A stretch of DNA of 30,671 bases from DATBRC01 sp036560485 (GCA_036560485.1 DATBRC010000047.1:1-30671), one strand, 5' to 3'. Positions 1-8,243 are shown, counted from the first letter of the stretch. Program-made: numbers and translations. Notes: generated by a model from the sequence alone, not told the origin.

Positions 1-1
1 G

Positions 2-607
2 ACGATAGATCATCATCCAGATGCCGTCGCTTACTCATGCAATGCCGAAATCATTAACGAAGAAGGCAAAACAACAGGACAGTGTTTCGAATGGTGCGAC
101 CCATATGTCATCATCAAAAATCCACGCGCGCTGGCCGGCAGATATTTTTCAAGGCACCCTAACGGCTTTGCACCTTTCCCGGCTTATATCTATCGGTGTT
201 CGGTCGTAAAGAATCTGCCGCTGAATTCGCAGATTGCAGGAAAATATTCCGACTTCACCTGGCTGATTGAGCTGTCAAAAACCGGGAAGATCGTTTGGAA
301 CTCGCAGAAACTGATGCAATATCGGATACATGCCAACAATGACGGCGGCATTGAATCAAGCAAAGGCCGGTTCAAGCTGCTCGGTTTTTTGAAAAGGAAT
401 AACCAGGCAGTGGGACAGGCGATCATCAATGATTACCGATTTTTTCTCTACAAAAAGTTTTGTAAATCCGGTGCAAGCGATCATCAATTTTCCACCCGCG
501 TCATCACTCTCTTCCATCGTTATCTGTTGGTGTACCGATTCAAACGATTCTTCAGAGCGGAAACTTATTCGTACATTTTCTACAAGATCGGTAAGCGATT
601 TAACTGA
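2..607 (+). CDS. Family 2 glycosyltransferase, C-terminal part (5' end outside window)
   Basis: An open frame enters from the left edge and stops with TGA at 605-607, giving about 201 residues. The visible part contains the block YSDFTWLIELSKTGKIVW followed by YRIHANND, which resembles the region after the catalytic loop in GT2 (GT-A) enzymes, where an E/D-x-x-W segment precedes a basic tail ending in an R-x-H motif. The N-terminal nucleotide-binding part and the DxD motif lie outside the window, so donor and acceptor cannot be named. It is co-directional with the GT10-like gene 27 bases downstream, and the next genes are LPS-core enzymes. A role in O-antigen or LPS outer-core assembly at the cytoplasmic face is therefore inferred. 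Family assignment is fairly sure; substrate is unknown. Confidence 0.75.
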   Translation, partial: TIDHHPDAVAYSCNAEIINEEGKTTGQCFEWCDPYVIIKNPRALAGRYFSRHPNGFAPFPAYIYRCSVVKNLPLNSQIAGKYSDFTWLIELSKTGKIVWNSQKLMQYRIHANNDGGIESSKGRFKLLGFLKRNNQAVGQAIINDYRFFLYKKFCKSGASDHQFSTRVITLFHRYLLVYRFKRFFRAETYSYIFYKIGKRFN

Positions 608-634
608 CGCATCGATCAAACCTCAAAGACCAGC

Positions 635-1657
635 ATGATATACGGGAACATCTACTGCGAAACCTTTACCGAGAACAGGCTATTCGACTACAGCAGTCCG
701 AGAAATAGCGATGGGCTTTTTACGCCTTACATCAAGCTAAGAGAAAAGCTGTTGGCGCTTGGCATTGAAGTCAACACGCCTGACTTGAATGCGGGCAAGG
801 ACGTGGCTTTTGAAATCCATATGGATGGCCGCCCTCTTATTGACAATAAAATCGACAAGTACCTGATCGCCGTTGAGAACCCGCACATCAACAAGTTCAA
901 TGCAGATTTCGAGTACCTCAAACAATTCCGGCGCGTGTTTTCATGGAATGAACTGACACGCAACCTGAAAGATGGCGTTCAAATTCTGAACCCGAATAAT
1001 ATAACCGTAGCCGATTTTCGCAGCTATGCAGACAGGACCATTTTTTTCTGTTTAATCAGCAGTAACAAGCTTGCGCCCTGGTTCGGCCCGGACGATCTCT
1101 ATAGCGAACGTGTTAACGTCATACGCTGGCATGAAAAAAATGCGCCTTCCTTATTCGAATTATATGGAAGAGGATGGGGAAAACCGAGCACTGCATTCAG
1201 TCGCAAAGACAAGCTTTTACGACGCATTAGCCGATTGAGGACGCAGCTGTTCGGCTACAAGCCATTCCCCAGTTGGCGCGGTGAAGTCAACTTCAAATCC
1301 GAGATACTCTCGAATGCCAAATTTTCTTACTGTTACGAGAACATAAAAAACCTGCCGAGCTACATCACAGAAAAAATATTCGACAGCTTCATGGTTGGAT
1401 GTGTTCCAATATATTGGGGCGCAGACAATGTGCAGGACTATATCCCTTCCAATTGCTTTGTTGACCGCAGACAGTTCAAGGATACTGCGGAAGTGCACCG
1501 GTACTTGATGAGCATGACGCCGGAAGAATACGGTCAATTTCAAAAAAATATCGCCAATTTTTTAAAAAGCGACAAGGCGCATTTGTTCAGTGCCGAGCAC
1601 TTTGCCGCAACGATTGCCAATACGATTGCCGGCGATCTGGGTCAGCAAGCCGGGTAA
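635..1657 (+). CDS. GT10 family (alpha-1,3-fucosyltransferase-like) glycosyltransferase
   Basis: 340 residues. The C-terminal half carries the family 10 signature: FSYCYENIKNLPSYITEK at about residues 230-247, then a segment ending VGCVPIYWGA. This matches the conserved F-x-x-E-N ... Y-x-T-E-K ... G-x-V-P-V-Y-x-G-A core of bacterial and eukaryotic fucosyltransferases. GT10 enzymes use GDP-L-fucose (or related GDP sugars) to modify GlcNAc/Glc residues, for example in Lewis-type epitopes of Helicobacter LPS. No signal peptide or membrane segment is seen, so the enzyme is likely cytosolic or peripheral. It follows a GT2 gene by 27 bases and converges on waaF with 6 bases between the stops. No GDP-fucose synthesis gene is in the window, so fucose as the sugar is inferred from family only. 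Confidence 0.8.
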   Translation: MIYGNIYCETFTENRLFDYSSPRNSDGLFTPYIKLREKLLALGIEVNTPDLNAGKDVAFEIHMDGRPLIDNKIDKYLIAVENPHINKFNADFEYLKQFRRVFSWNELTRNLKDGVQILNPNNITVADFRSYADRTIFFCLISSNKLAPWFGPDDLYSERVNVIRWHEKNAPSLFELYGRGWGKPSTAFSRKDKLLRRISRLRTQLFGYKPFPSWRGEVNFKSEILSNAKFSYCYENIKNLPSYITEKIFDSFMVGCVPIYWGADNVQDYIPSNCFVDRRQFKDTAEVHRYLMSMTPEEYGQFQKNIANFLKSDKAHLFSAEHFAATIANTIAGDLGQQAG

Positions 1658-1663
1658 TTGGAA

Positions 1664-2698
1664 TCACTTCTGCGCAAGTATCGCTTGCAACGGCTTCCAC
1701 GCAATATCCGCTGTCAGGTTGCGCATGCAATGATGATGCCCCAATGGACATTCACGTTGCTGGCATGGTGAGCAGTCCAGATTAAGCGACACGATCTTTG
1801 CCACATCGGAAAATGGCGGCGTATGTTTCCAATCGGTTGGCCCATATAATCCGACAATCGGGCGATTCAACGCTGATGCAATATTCATCAAGCCCGAGTC
1901 ATTGCTGACCACTACATCCGCTTTGGCCAGCATCGCAATTGCTTCATCCAGCGTCGTGACACCGGCAAAGTTCAATAGCCACGGCTGCGCAGCAGCAATC
2001 TCGTCGCACACTTCCCTGTCTTTCGGCGAACCAAGCATGACGATTTGCACGTCGGGATAATTTTTGCGGATGATTTTTGCCAATTCGGCGAAATGATTGG
2101 CCGGCCAGCGTTTGGCGGGGCCAAATTCCGCGCCGGGTGCAAAAGCGATCAAACGACTGCCGGGCTGTAATCCAAGTCGTGCTGAAGCACTATCCGACTG
2201 AGCCTGCGTAACGACCAAGGTCGGACGCGGCAAATCTGCCGGCGCTGGTGCTGTCAGCGCCGGTGCATTTGCCAATGCCGCATAAAACGACACCATCGGG
2301 CGTGGCGCATGTGGCGATTTATGATGCATCACATTGATCAAGCCGTAACGCATCTCGCCTTTGTAACCGATGCGGCGCGGAATGCCGGCCAACCACGGAA
2401 TCAATGCGAACTTGAGCGTATTGGGCAGTACGTAGGCAGCGGCATAGCCGCGCTTGCGTAATTGCTGTGCAAACTTCCATCGCTCGCGCAATTGCAGAGC
2501 GCCGTGCTTGAATGGCGTCTCCAACACCGTATCGACTTCGCTTACGGCACGCCAAACCGGCGCAACCCAGCTTGGCGCCAGCACGTCGATCACACATTGC
2601 GGATCTTTCTGTTTGAGCAGGCGTAATAACGGCTGTGCGATCACCGCATCGCCCACCCAATTCGGTGAGATGATCAGTATTCTCTGTGCCTGCTTCAT
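1664..2698 (-). CDS. waaF: ADP-heptose:LPS heptosyltransferase II
   Basis: GT9 family protein of 344 residues if started at the ATG at 2698. A GTG five codons upstream (2713) is possible; no strong Shine-Dalgarno decides between them. The sequence has the WaaF hallmarks: N-terminal ISPNWVGDAVIAQPL, then VLPNTLKFALIPWLAGIPRR with GEMRYGLIN, and C-terminal VSNDSGLMNIASALNRP followed by GLYGPTDW. The late Cys-rich stretch CSPCQQRECPLGHHHC is also typical. WaaF adds the second L-glycero-D-manno-heptose to the LPS inner core on the cytoplasmic face. It is divergent from a WaaE-like transferase, with a palindromic promoter region between them, which fits an LPS-core locus. Function is assigned with high confidence. 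Confidence 0.93.
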   Translation of the reverse strand: MKQAQRILIISPNWVGDAVIAQPLLRLLKQKDPQCVIDVLAPSWVAPVWRAVSEVDTVLETPFKHGALQLRERWKFAQQLRKRGYAAAYVLPNTLKFALIPWLAGIPRRIGYKGEMRYGLINVMHHKSPHAPRPMVSFYAALANAPALTAPAPADLPRPTLVVTQAQSDSASARLGLQPGSRLIAFAPGAEFGPAKRWPANHFAELAKIIRKNYPDVQIVMLGSPKDREVCDEIAAAQPWLLNFAGVTTLDEAIAMLAKADVVVSNDSGLMNIASALNRPIVGLYGPTDWKHTPPFSDVAKIVSLNLDCSPCQQRECPLGHHHCMRNLTADIAWKPLQAILAQK

Positions 2699-2819
2699 GG
2701 AAATATCAACCACTTGCTTTATGATGAAAATGTCATTATTTGAAGTCCGTTAGCCATGCTATGGCAGCCCAAAATTCGGCGATCTCATCGCAGCAACCCA
2801 TAGTCCGCCGCAATAAATT

Positions 2820-2855
2820 TTGCACTGGGCACGATTATATTTGATAATCGTGCCC
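2820..2855. promoter_or_regulatory. Perfect palindrome with divergent -10 boxes between waaF and the WaaE-like gene
   Basis: Arms GGGCACGATTAT (2827-2838) and ATAATCGTGCCC (2844-2855) are perfect reverse complements separated by 5 bases. A plus-strand -10-like GATAAT (2843-2848) has a TTGCAC (2820-2825) 17 bases upstream. A minus-strand perfect TATAAT is formed by 2834-2839. There is no T-run on either side, so a Rho-independent terminator is unlikely. The -35 matches are weak. The site sits in the 227-base divergent intergenic space, so an operator shared by both promoters is inferred. Confidence 0.5.
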
Positions 2856-2940
2856 AAACCGTCTGTAAGATGCCTGAAATGCTGCATATGGCGCTTGCTC
2901 CATATGTTTAAACCATCGCCAATAATGCGTAAAAACATCG

Positions 2941-3741
2941 ATGACCACGCCACCTGAAAAAGCCCCTGTCTTCTTGTCTGTCATCCTCATTACTAAAAAT
3001 GAGGCACTGAACATCAAGGCATGTCTGGATTCTGTCCACTTTGCCGACGAGATCATCATCGTCGACAACGAGAGCAACGACGGTACTGTGGAGTTGGCTC
3101 GTGCGGCCGGCGCCACCGTCATCGTGACCAACGACTGGCCGGGATTCGGGCTGCAAAAAAGCCGTGCGCTGGCCGCAGCCAATGGGCAATGGATACTGTC
3201 AATCGATGCCGATGAGCGCATTACGCCCGAATTGGAAAAAGAAATTCTTCAGACCATTCATCAACCAGACGCAGCAGATGCTTACGATATATCGCGTCGC
3301 TCGTGGTATTGCGGCCGTTTCATCAAACACTCAGGCTGGAATCCGGATTACGTCACGCGTCTTTTCAAAAGAAACATGGCGCATTTCACTGATCACCTTG
3401 TGCATGAACGCCTGATTGCCGATGGCAGCGTCAAACAACTGAAATCGATCATGCTGCACTACAGTTACCGCAATTTTTCTCAAGTGCTGCAAAAGGTCGA
3501 CAACTATTCGACGCTGAACGCCAAGCAATCGTATGCAAAAGGAAAACGTGCCGGCATAGGTACAGCACTATCGCATGGGTTGTGGGCTTTCATTCGGACT
3601 TACTTTATTCGGTTTGGTATACTTGATGGCGCACACGGCATCGCATTGGCAATTTCGAACGCGGAAACCAGCTATTACCGCTACCTAAAACTGTGGTTAC
3701 TTGAACAGGAAGACAAAAGTCGAACCAACCGACAGGAATGA
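2941..3741 (+). CDS. LPS-core family 2 glycosyltransferase, WaaE/KdtX-like
   Basis: 266 residues, a single GT-A domain. FLSVILITKNEALNIKACL at residues 11-29 is followed by the nucleotide-binding acidic block VDNESNDGT (41-49), and SIDADERITPEL (87-98) supplies the DxD metal/nucleotide motif. The WPGFGLQKSRALA block between them, and a later HSGWNPDYVTRLFK segment, are typical of the WaaE (KdtX) family, which adds beta-1,4-glucose to heptose I in LPS inner core. It is divergent from waaF and followed 18 bases later by an uncharacterised GT-like gene, consistent with core assembly at the inner membrane. The sugar transferred cannot be proved from sequence. Confidence 0.85.
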   Translation: MTTPPEKAPVFLSVILITKNEALNIKACLDSVHFADEIIIVDNESNDGTVELARAAGATVIVTNDWPGFGLQKSRALAAANGQWILSIDADERITPELEKEILQTIHQPDAADAYDISRRSWYCGRFIKHSGWNPDYVTRLFKRNMAHFTDHLVHERLIADGSVKQLKSIMLHYSYRNFSQVLQKVDNYSTLNAKQSYAKGKRAGIGTALSHGLWAFIRTYFIRFGILDGAHGIALAISNAETSYYRYLKLWLLEQEDKSRTNRQE

Positions 3742-3759
3742 AATACTGCAGACCATATT

Positions 3760-4656
3760 ATGCGCAATCTCAACCAATTTTCGGCAATAGACTGGCTCAT
3801 GCTAGTGCCGTTGCAACAAGCACTGAAACAAATACGTAATGATGCTCTGCTTGCTCATTACAAGAATAATCGTCCTAAAGATCTGGAAGATTTTCTCGCA
3901 AAAAACAATAATCTTACCGGTAAAAACATTGCAATCGTTATTGCCTTCGAACAGCCATGGGCTTTGCATTGGCTTTTGAAGATGGCGAAGAAAAACCTAT
4001 CGGATGTGACGATTTTGGTCTTTGATAATTCGCGTACAGAAGCAGCACGCGTTGACATCCAGCGTGTGTGCAATCAACATGGCGCGCCATATCTGGGCTT
4101 GCCGCCGTATCGGACCAAGCACGTCAATCGCTCGCATGGCATGGCAATGTCATGGGTATTCGATAATGTGGTGCATGCGATCAAACCCAATATATTCGGC
4201 TATCTCGACCATGATTTAATCCCTGTGGACAAGACGGATTTTTCTGAGAGAGTAGGAAGCCAGCCGTTATTCGGATTGATCAACGCTGGAAAATTCAATA
4301 CCTGGTCAACCTGGGCGGGTTATTGCATGTTCAAGTACGATGCGGTCAAAAATGAATCAATGAATTTTCTGTACGACTTCTCACGCGATCTGGATACCGG
4401 CGGCAGAAATTGGAATTCTGTTTACAGCAAACTTGATCGCACACAATTGCGTTTTGCAAGCAGGGAACATGTCAAGGTGAAGGTTCCTGCAATTGATGAA
4501 TCTCGCCTGGTTGAATTCATCGATCAGCGCTGGGTGCATATTGGCGGCATCAGCTATAACGATAATTTGAAAGCCAAGTTTGAGTTCTTTAATGGATTGG
4601 AACAAGCGCTCGATGCTGGTGCCGATTGGCATCAGCTGACTAAAAAAAATGAGTAG
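3760..4656 (+). CDS. Uncharacterised GT-A-like glycosyltransferase
   Basis: 298 residues, with no confident family recognised. The middle looks like a GT-A fold: a beta-strand segment GKNIAIVIAFEQPW near residue 55, a nucleotide-loop-like VFDNSR (87-92), a region with NRSHGMAMSW near 123, and FGYLDHDLIP (146-155), whose D150-H-D152 reads as a DxD motif. No signal peptide or membrane segment is seen. It begins 18 bases after the WaaE-like gene and is probably co-transcribed, suggesting a further LPS-core or capsule transfer step. Alternatives are a non-catalytic GT-like protein or another sugar-modifying enzyme. The gene itself is well supported by length, position and codon pattern. Confidence 0.6.
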   Translation: MRNLNQFSAIDWLMLVPLQQALKQIRNDALLAHYKNNRPKDLEDFLAKNNNLTGKNIAIVIAFEQPWALHWLLKMAKKNLSDVTILVFDNSRTEAARVDIQRVCNQHGAPYLGLPPYRTKHVNRSHGMAMSWVFDNVVHAIKPNIFGYLDHDLIPVDKTDFSERVGSQPLFGLINAGKFNTWSTWAGYCMFKYDAVKNESMNFLYDFSRDLDTGGRNWNSVYSKLDRTQLRFASREHVKVKVPAIDESRLVEFIDQRWVHIGGISYNDNLKAKFEFFNGLEQALDAGADWHQLTKKNE

Positions 4657-4685
4657 GCGCTGCATTCTGCGTAATGCAATATAAA

Positions 4686-4710
4686 ACGGACGGGTTGCCG
4701 GCCCATCCGT
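4686..4710 (-). terminator. Candidate Rho-independent terminator downstream of the lectin genes
   Basis: Read on the minus strand, ACGGATGGG and CCCGTCCGT form a 9-pair stem that includes one G-U pair, around the loop CCGGCAA. It is followed by TTTTATATT. It lies about 170 bases past the stop of the first lectin gene. On the plus strand the stem has a C-A mismatch and no T-run, so it fits minus-strand transcription better. Confidence 0.5.
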
Positions 4711-4883
4711 AATTCAAAGGAATCTAAAATCAGACATTTCGTTCTGTGAATCAATCCATCACAACTCAACGAGTGTTACGCAATATGTTTCCCATCTGTA
4801 GATCATCGCGCCGTATCAAACATAGTTTATTAAATAAGCCAGCTCCTTGATGAGGATCGCAAGATCATTCTCGTTTGAAAAAA

Positions 4884-6341
4884 TCACGGGAAAGGTGCTT
4901 GCGTTCCAATAATCCATAATTCTTGGGTTGTGCAATTCTGCAGCTGAGTAAGCACACCATCTGCCGCCGCAGTATATCCTCCGACGATATCAAGGCAACC
5001 GCTACTGTTACCAGTGGCTGCGGCTGCGACAGATACGATCATGGTATAACCGTTGCCGATATTATTCGTGGTCCATAACTGTGTTGGCGTGTTGGTACAT
5101 TGTGATTGCTGGACCTTGTTGCCGACGCTTGTGCCGCCTCCGACCAAATCGAGACATTTGCCGCTGTTACTGGCCACGAAGTGGTACTGCTTGTTCCCCA
5201 TATCCTTGATTGTCCATAATTGGTTTTTCAAGCCGGTGCAGGTCCAGATTTCTGTCAATGTCCCGTCGGCAATCGCCTGCTCGCCGCCCCTGACATCCAG
5301 ACACTTATCCCTGTTTCCAGACAGATATCTGATTGGGAGCGCAACATCCATGGTCCATGAATTATCGGCGGAGCCAGGGTAGTCGCACGAAGCTGACACG
5401 ATCGGTGCGCCGTCATTGGTCATCTGGTTTCCGCTGCTGTCTTTTTTAATAGTGAGGCAATTCTGGTTACCTTGTGCGGATTTCAAGACCGATATGACTT
5501 GAAATTGTCTGGCCGCATTACTAAGCAATGTCCACAATTGGTTAGGCTGACCGGTGCAACTCATTTGTTGAACGGGCGTGCCACTGACTGTGCTGCTGTT
5601 GGTGATATCCAAGCATTTGCCGCTATTGCTGGCGATGAGCTCATACTGTCCGTTACCCATATCTTTCACGGTCCATGCCTCATTGGATTGCCCGGAACAT
5701 GTCCACTGCTCAATCGGTACGCCATTTCCGGTGGCTGCCGTTCCACCTGTGACATCCAGGCATTTGCCCGAATGGACACTAATGACCTGTGTGGTGGCAG
5801 TGGCAGTAGCCGCCGGCACCGTCAATGCCCATGACTGATTGGTCGCTTGCGGAACACAATCCCACAACTCGGTCAGCACGCCATCGCCTGTTGCGGTCGG
5901 ACCACCCGTCACATCCAGACAGCGGCCGCTGGAAGTTGAGATGATCTGATATTGACCACTTCCCAGACTGTTCACTTTCCATAATTGATTCGGTTGACCA
6001 GTGCAATCCATTTGTTGAATGGCCGTGCCATTGGCAGTACCGCCATTGAAGATGTCGACGCACTTGTTGCTGTTGCTGGCGATGAGTTCATATTGCGCGC
6101 CGCCCATATCTTTAAGTGTCCATGCCTGATTAGCTTGACCTGAACAAGTCCACTGCTCAATCGGTGCGCCATTTCCAGTGGCCGTCACTCCCCCTCGCAC
6201 ATCCAGACATTTGCCGGAATGCTTGGCGACAATGGTAGTTGTTGCAGCAAAAGCGCTAGACGTGCCCAACATTGCAAACAGCATGGCGATGAGAGCACAC
6301 CAGCGATAAGATTTTTTCTTGAAGAATGTAATAAAGGACAT
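4884..6341 (-). CDS. Secreted ricin-B-type lectin with nine QxW repeats (copy A)
   Basis: 485 residues. A Sec signal peptide is clear: a Lys-rich N-terminus, the hydrophobic core CALIAMLFAMLGTSS, and a cleavage site after AFA. The rest consists of nine repeats of about 45 residues with the pattern G-K-C-L-D-V-x-G-G ... W-x-C-x-G-x-x-N-Q-x-W. The N-Q-x-W ends are the ricin-B QxW signature. Three repeats form one beta-trefoil, so nine give three carbohydrate-binding domains and no attached enzyme domain. Paired cysteines in most repeats suggest disulfides after export. The start is set by GGAGA seven bases before ATG. The gene is 76 bases downstream of a close paralogue on the same strand, so co-transcription is likely. 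Glycan target and role (adhesion, matrix, defence) are unknown. Confidence 0.88.
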   Translation of the reverse strand: MSFITFFKKKSYRWCALIAMLFAMLGTSSAFAATTTIVAKHSGKCLDVRGGVTATGNGAPIEQWTCSGQANQAWTLKDMGGAQYELIASNSNKCVDIFNGGTANGTAIQQMDCTGQPNQLWKVNSLGSGQYQIISTSSGRCLDVTGGPTATGDGVLTELWDCVPQATNQSWALTVPAATATATTQVISVHSGKCLDVTGGTAATGNGVPIEQWTCSGQSNEAWTVKDMGNGQYELIASNSGKCLDITNSSTVSGTPVQQMSCTGQPNQLWTLLSNAARQFQVISVLKSAQGNQNCLTIKKDSSGNQMTNDGAPIVSASCDYPGSADNSWTMDVALPIRYLSGNRDKCLDVRGGEQAIADGTLTEIWTCTGLKNQLWTIKDMGNKQYHFVASNSGKCLDLVGGGTSVGNKVQQSQCTNTPTQLWTTNNIGNGYTMIVSVAAAATGNSSGCLDIVGGYTAAADGVLTQLQNCTTQELWIIGTQAPFP

Positions 6342-6417
6342 AATGTCTCCGCTAATAGGCTGTTAAATGCATCTACTTAATGACAAGAATTGCATAACCT
6401 GGATCAATCATAAAATG

Positions 6418-7851
6418 TCATCGCCCAGTTGCCGGCGTTCCAATGAGCCATGTACTCAGGTGACTACCATCAGGCGTCACTACTTGAGTCAGCACACCAT
6501 CTGCTGCAGCATTGGAGCCACCGATGATATCAAGGACGTAATAGTCGGTGAGAGGATCACTCGAAACAAACGCGTGAGGGCCGCCAATTCCATTAAAGGA
6601 GAACCATAGCTGTGACGGCGTGCTGGCGCATGGCGCTATCTTGCCCTTGCTGTTTTCGGCAATGCCGCCAGCCAAGTCCAAACATTTTCCGCTATTGCTG
6701 ACGACCAACTGGAATTCACCATCCCCGATATCTCTGGCTGTCCATAACTGATTTTTCAAGCCAGTGCAGGTCCAGATTTCTACCGGCGTCCCGTCGGCAG
6801 TCGCTTGCTCTCCACCCCTGACATCCAGGCATTCATTTGGGTTGATAGAACTAGAGTACTTGATTGGGACGGCAACTTCCATACGCCATCCACTGACGGG
6901 ATTACCATCATAGCCACAATTCCCCGCCTCGATCACCGCGCCATCATTGGTTCCACTACCGCTGGTACCGGCACCTCTCACGTTGAGGCAATTCTGGTTA
7001 TTCAAGACCGAGTGAACCTGAAACTGTCCTGGATAGATATTGTGCAATACCCATAATTGGTTCGTATTGCCGGTGCAAGGCATTTGCTGGAGAGGCGTAC
7101 CCTGCGCCGGGTTGCTGTTGACGATATCAAGACACTTGCCACTATTGCCTGCAATGATTTCATATTGGAACCCGCCCATATCCTTCACGGTCCATGCCTC
7201 ATTGGATTGTCCAGAGCAAGTCCATTGCTCAATCGGTACACCATCGCCAGTGGCAGCCGTCCCACCTGTGACATCCAGGCATTTGCCAGACCACATGCTC
7301 ATCATCTGATTGGGAGCGTACTTTGGCACTGATAACGTCCACGACTGATTCGCTTGGCCAGTGCAATTCCATAACTCGGTGAGGACACCATCGCCAGTAG
7401 CAGCCGGCCCACCTGTCACATCGAGACAGTGAGGAGCGTAGGCTGCGATGATCTGATACAAGCCGCCTCCCAGACTTTTTAGCCTCCATAATTGATTGGG
7501 TTGACCTGTACAAGTCATTTGCTGTATCGCCGTGCCGTTGGCGACGCTACCGTTGTACATATCGAGACACTTGCCGCTATTGCTGGCAATGATTTCAAAT
7601 GCGTCGCCGGCTCCTATACGTTGCAGAGTCCATGCCTGGTTTGCTTGTCCAGAACAAGTCCATTGTTCAACCGGCGCACCGTCCCCTGTTGCTGTCACGC
7701 CGCCTCGCACATCAAGACATTTGCCCGAATGCTTGGCCACGATGGTCGTAGTTGCTGCAAAAGCGCTGGATGTACCCAACATCGCAAACAGCATGGCGAT
7801 CAGAGCAAACCAGTAAGTGAATTTTTTCTTGAAAGATGCTGTAAAGAACAT
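6418..7851 (-). CDS. Secreted ricin-B-type lectin with nine QxW repeats (copy B)
   Basis: 477 residues, paralogue of the adjacent downstream lectin. The signal peptide and first repeat are almost identical between the two (shared AMLGTSSAFAATTTIVAKHS), while later repeats diverge, which points to a tandem duplication. Nine repeats again predict three beta-trefoils. The last repeat is eroded: the usual C-L-D is V-L-D after two tyrosines and the second cysteine is missing, so the third trefoil may have lost a disulfide or binding site. GGAGA precedes the ATG. This copy is promoter-proximal; upstream is a long leader with a perfect palindrome. There is no anchor or enzymatic domain, so the product is expected to be periplasmic or secreted. 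Confidence 0.87.
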   Translation of the reverse strand: MFFTASFKKKFTYWFALIAMLFAMLGTSSAFAATTTIVAKHSGKCLDVRGGVTATGDGAPVEQWTCSGQANQAWTLQRIGAGDAFEIIASNSGKCLDMYNGSVANGTAIQQMTCTGQPNQLWRLKSLGGGLYQIIAAYAPHCLDVTGGPAATGDGVLTELWNCTGQANQSWTLSVPKYAPNQMMSMWSGKCLDVTGGTAATGDGVPIEQWTCSGQSNEAWTVKDMGGFQYEIIAGNSGKCLDIVNSNPAQGTPLQQMPCTGNTNQLWVLHNIYPGQFQVHSVLNNQNCLNVRGAGTSGSGTNDGAVIEAGNCGYDGNPVSGWRMEVAVPIKYSSSINPNECLDVRGGEQATADGTPVEIWTCTGLKNQLWTARDIGDGEFQLVVSNSGKCLDLAGGIAENSKGKIAPCASTPSQLWFSFNGIGGPHAFVSSDPLTDYYVLDIIGGSNAAADGVLTQVVTPDGSHLSTWLIGTPATGR

Positions 7852-8243
7852 AGAGTCTCCGCTTGTTGATATTGTTGATCGACTGGCGACTTTGGTTTGC
7901 TCTGGAAATAAACAACTAGCTCGGCGCCGTTGATTAAGATTTGTAGCTGCGCCAAATCGTTCACAGCTTAAGCTGTGTTCATGATAAAGAACAAGGCGCT
8001 ATACCAAGGGAAAATAAAAACAAAGCAGGCCGATTTGGCTGCTCATGAAATTGCTGTGCGAGATGGGCCGGATACGCTAAGTGGAAGAGTGTCTTGTATG
8101 GATCAAGTGCGTCAAATCAGAGCAACTAATTTGCTTCGGTATTGAATACGATTGAAAATTATGGACAGGAAATTTGTAGATCTATATAACCGAGGCAACG
8201 TATTTCCTACTGTGTATCGTCAATGCAGAAATGCAAATCAACT
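7852..8243. other. 392-base intergenic region upstream of the lectin pair
   Basis: No credible coding frame is seen. The region separates the lectin genes from dnaE, all on the minus strand, and should hold the lectin promoter. The only clear structure is the palindrome at 7962-7977. I could not identify a convincing -35/-10 pair or a T-tailed terminator for dnaE. Confidence 0.6.
7962..7977. promoter_or_regulatory. 16-base perfect palindrome upstream of lectin operon
   Basis: CACAGCTTAAGCTGTG is identical to its own reverse complement. It lies about 110 bases upstream of the lectin copy B start codon, where an operator could sit. The binding protein is unknown; the role is inferred from symmetry and position only. 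Confidence 0.4.

Larger units (their letters stand above)
4884..7851 (-). repeat. Tandem gene duplication of the lectin, with internal repeats
   Basis: Two head-to-tail genes share signal peptide, repeat count and repeat order. Similarity is highest over the first 60 or so codons and persists through matching repeats: repeat 4 of both reads SGKCLDVTGGTAATG and repeat 7 of both contains WTCTGLKNQLWT. The DNA-level periodicity of about 135 bases comes from the protein repeats. Confidence 0.8.

Noticed and set aside
4661..4678. TGCATT/AATGCA hairpin just after the GT-like gene
   Set aside because: Short AT-rich stem without a T-run; the stronger minus-strand hairpin at 4686-4710 explains the region better.
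5472..5838. Plus-strand open frames opposite the lectin genes (also near 7040-7869)
   Set aside because: The same pattern recurs in both lectin copies because the underlying repeats are similar; these are antisense shadows with no start signals or domains.
4884..7851. Regularly spaced similar DNA words suggesting a repeat array or CRISPR
   Set aside because: The period of about 135 bases keeps reading frame and encodes QxW protein repeats; there are no short identical repeats with unique spacers.
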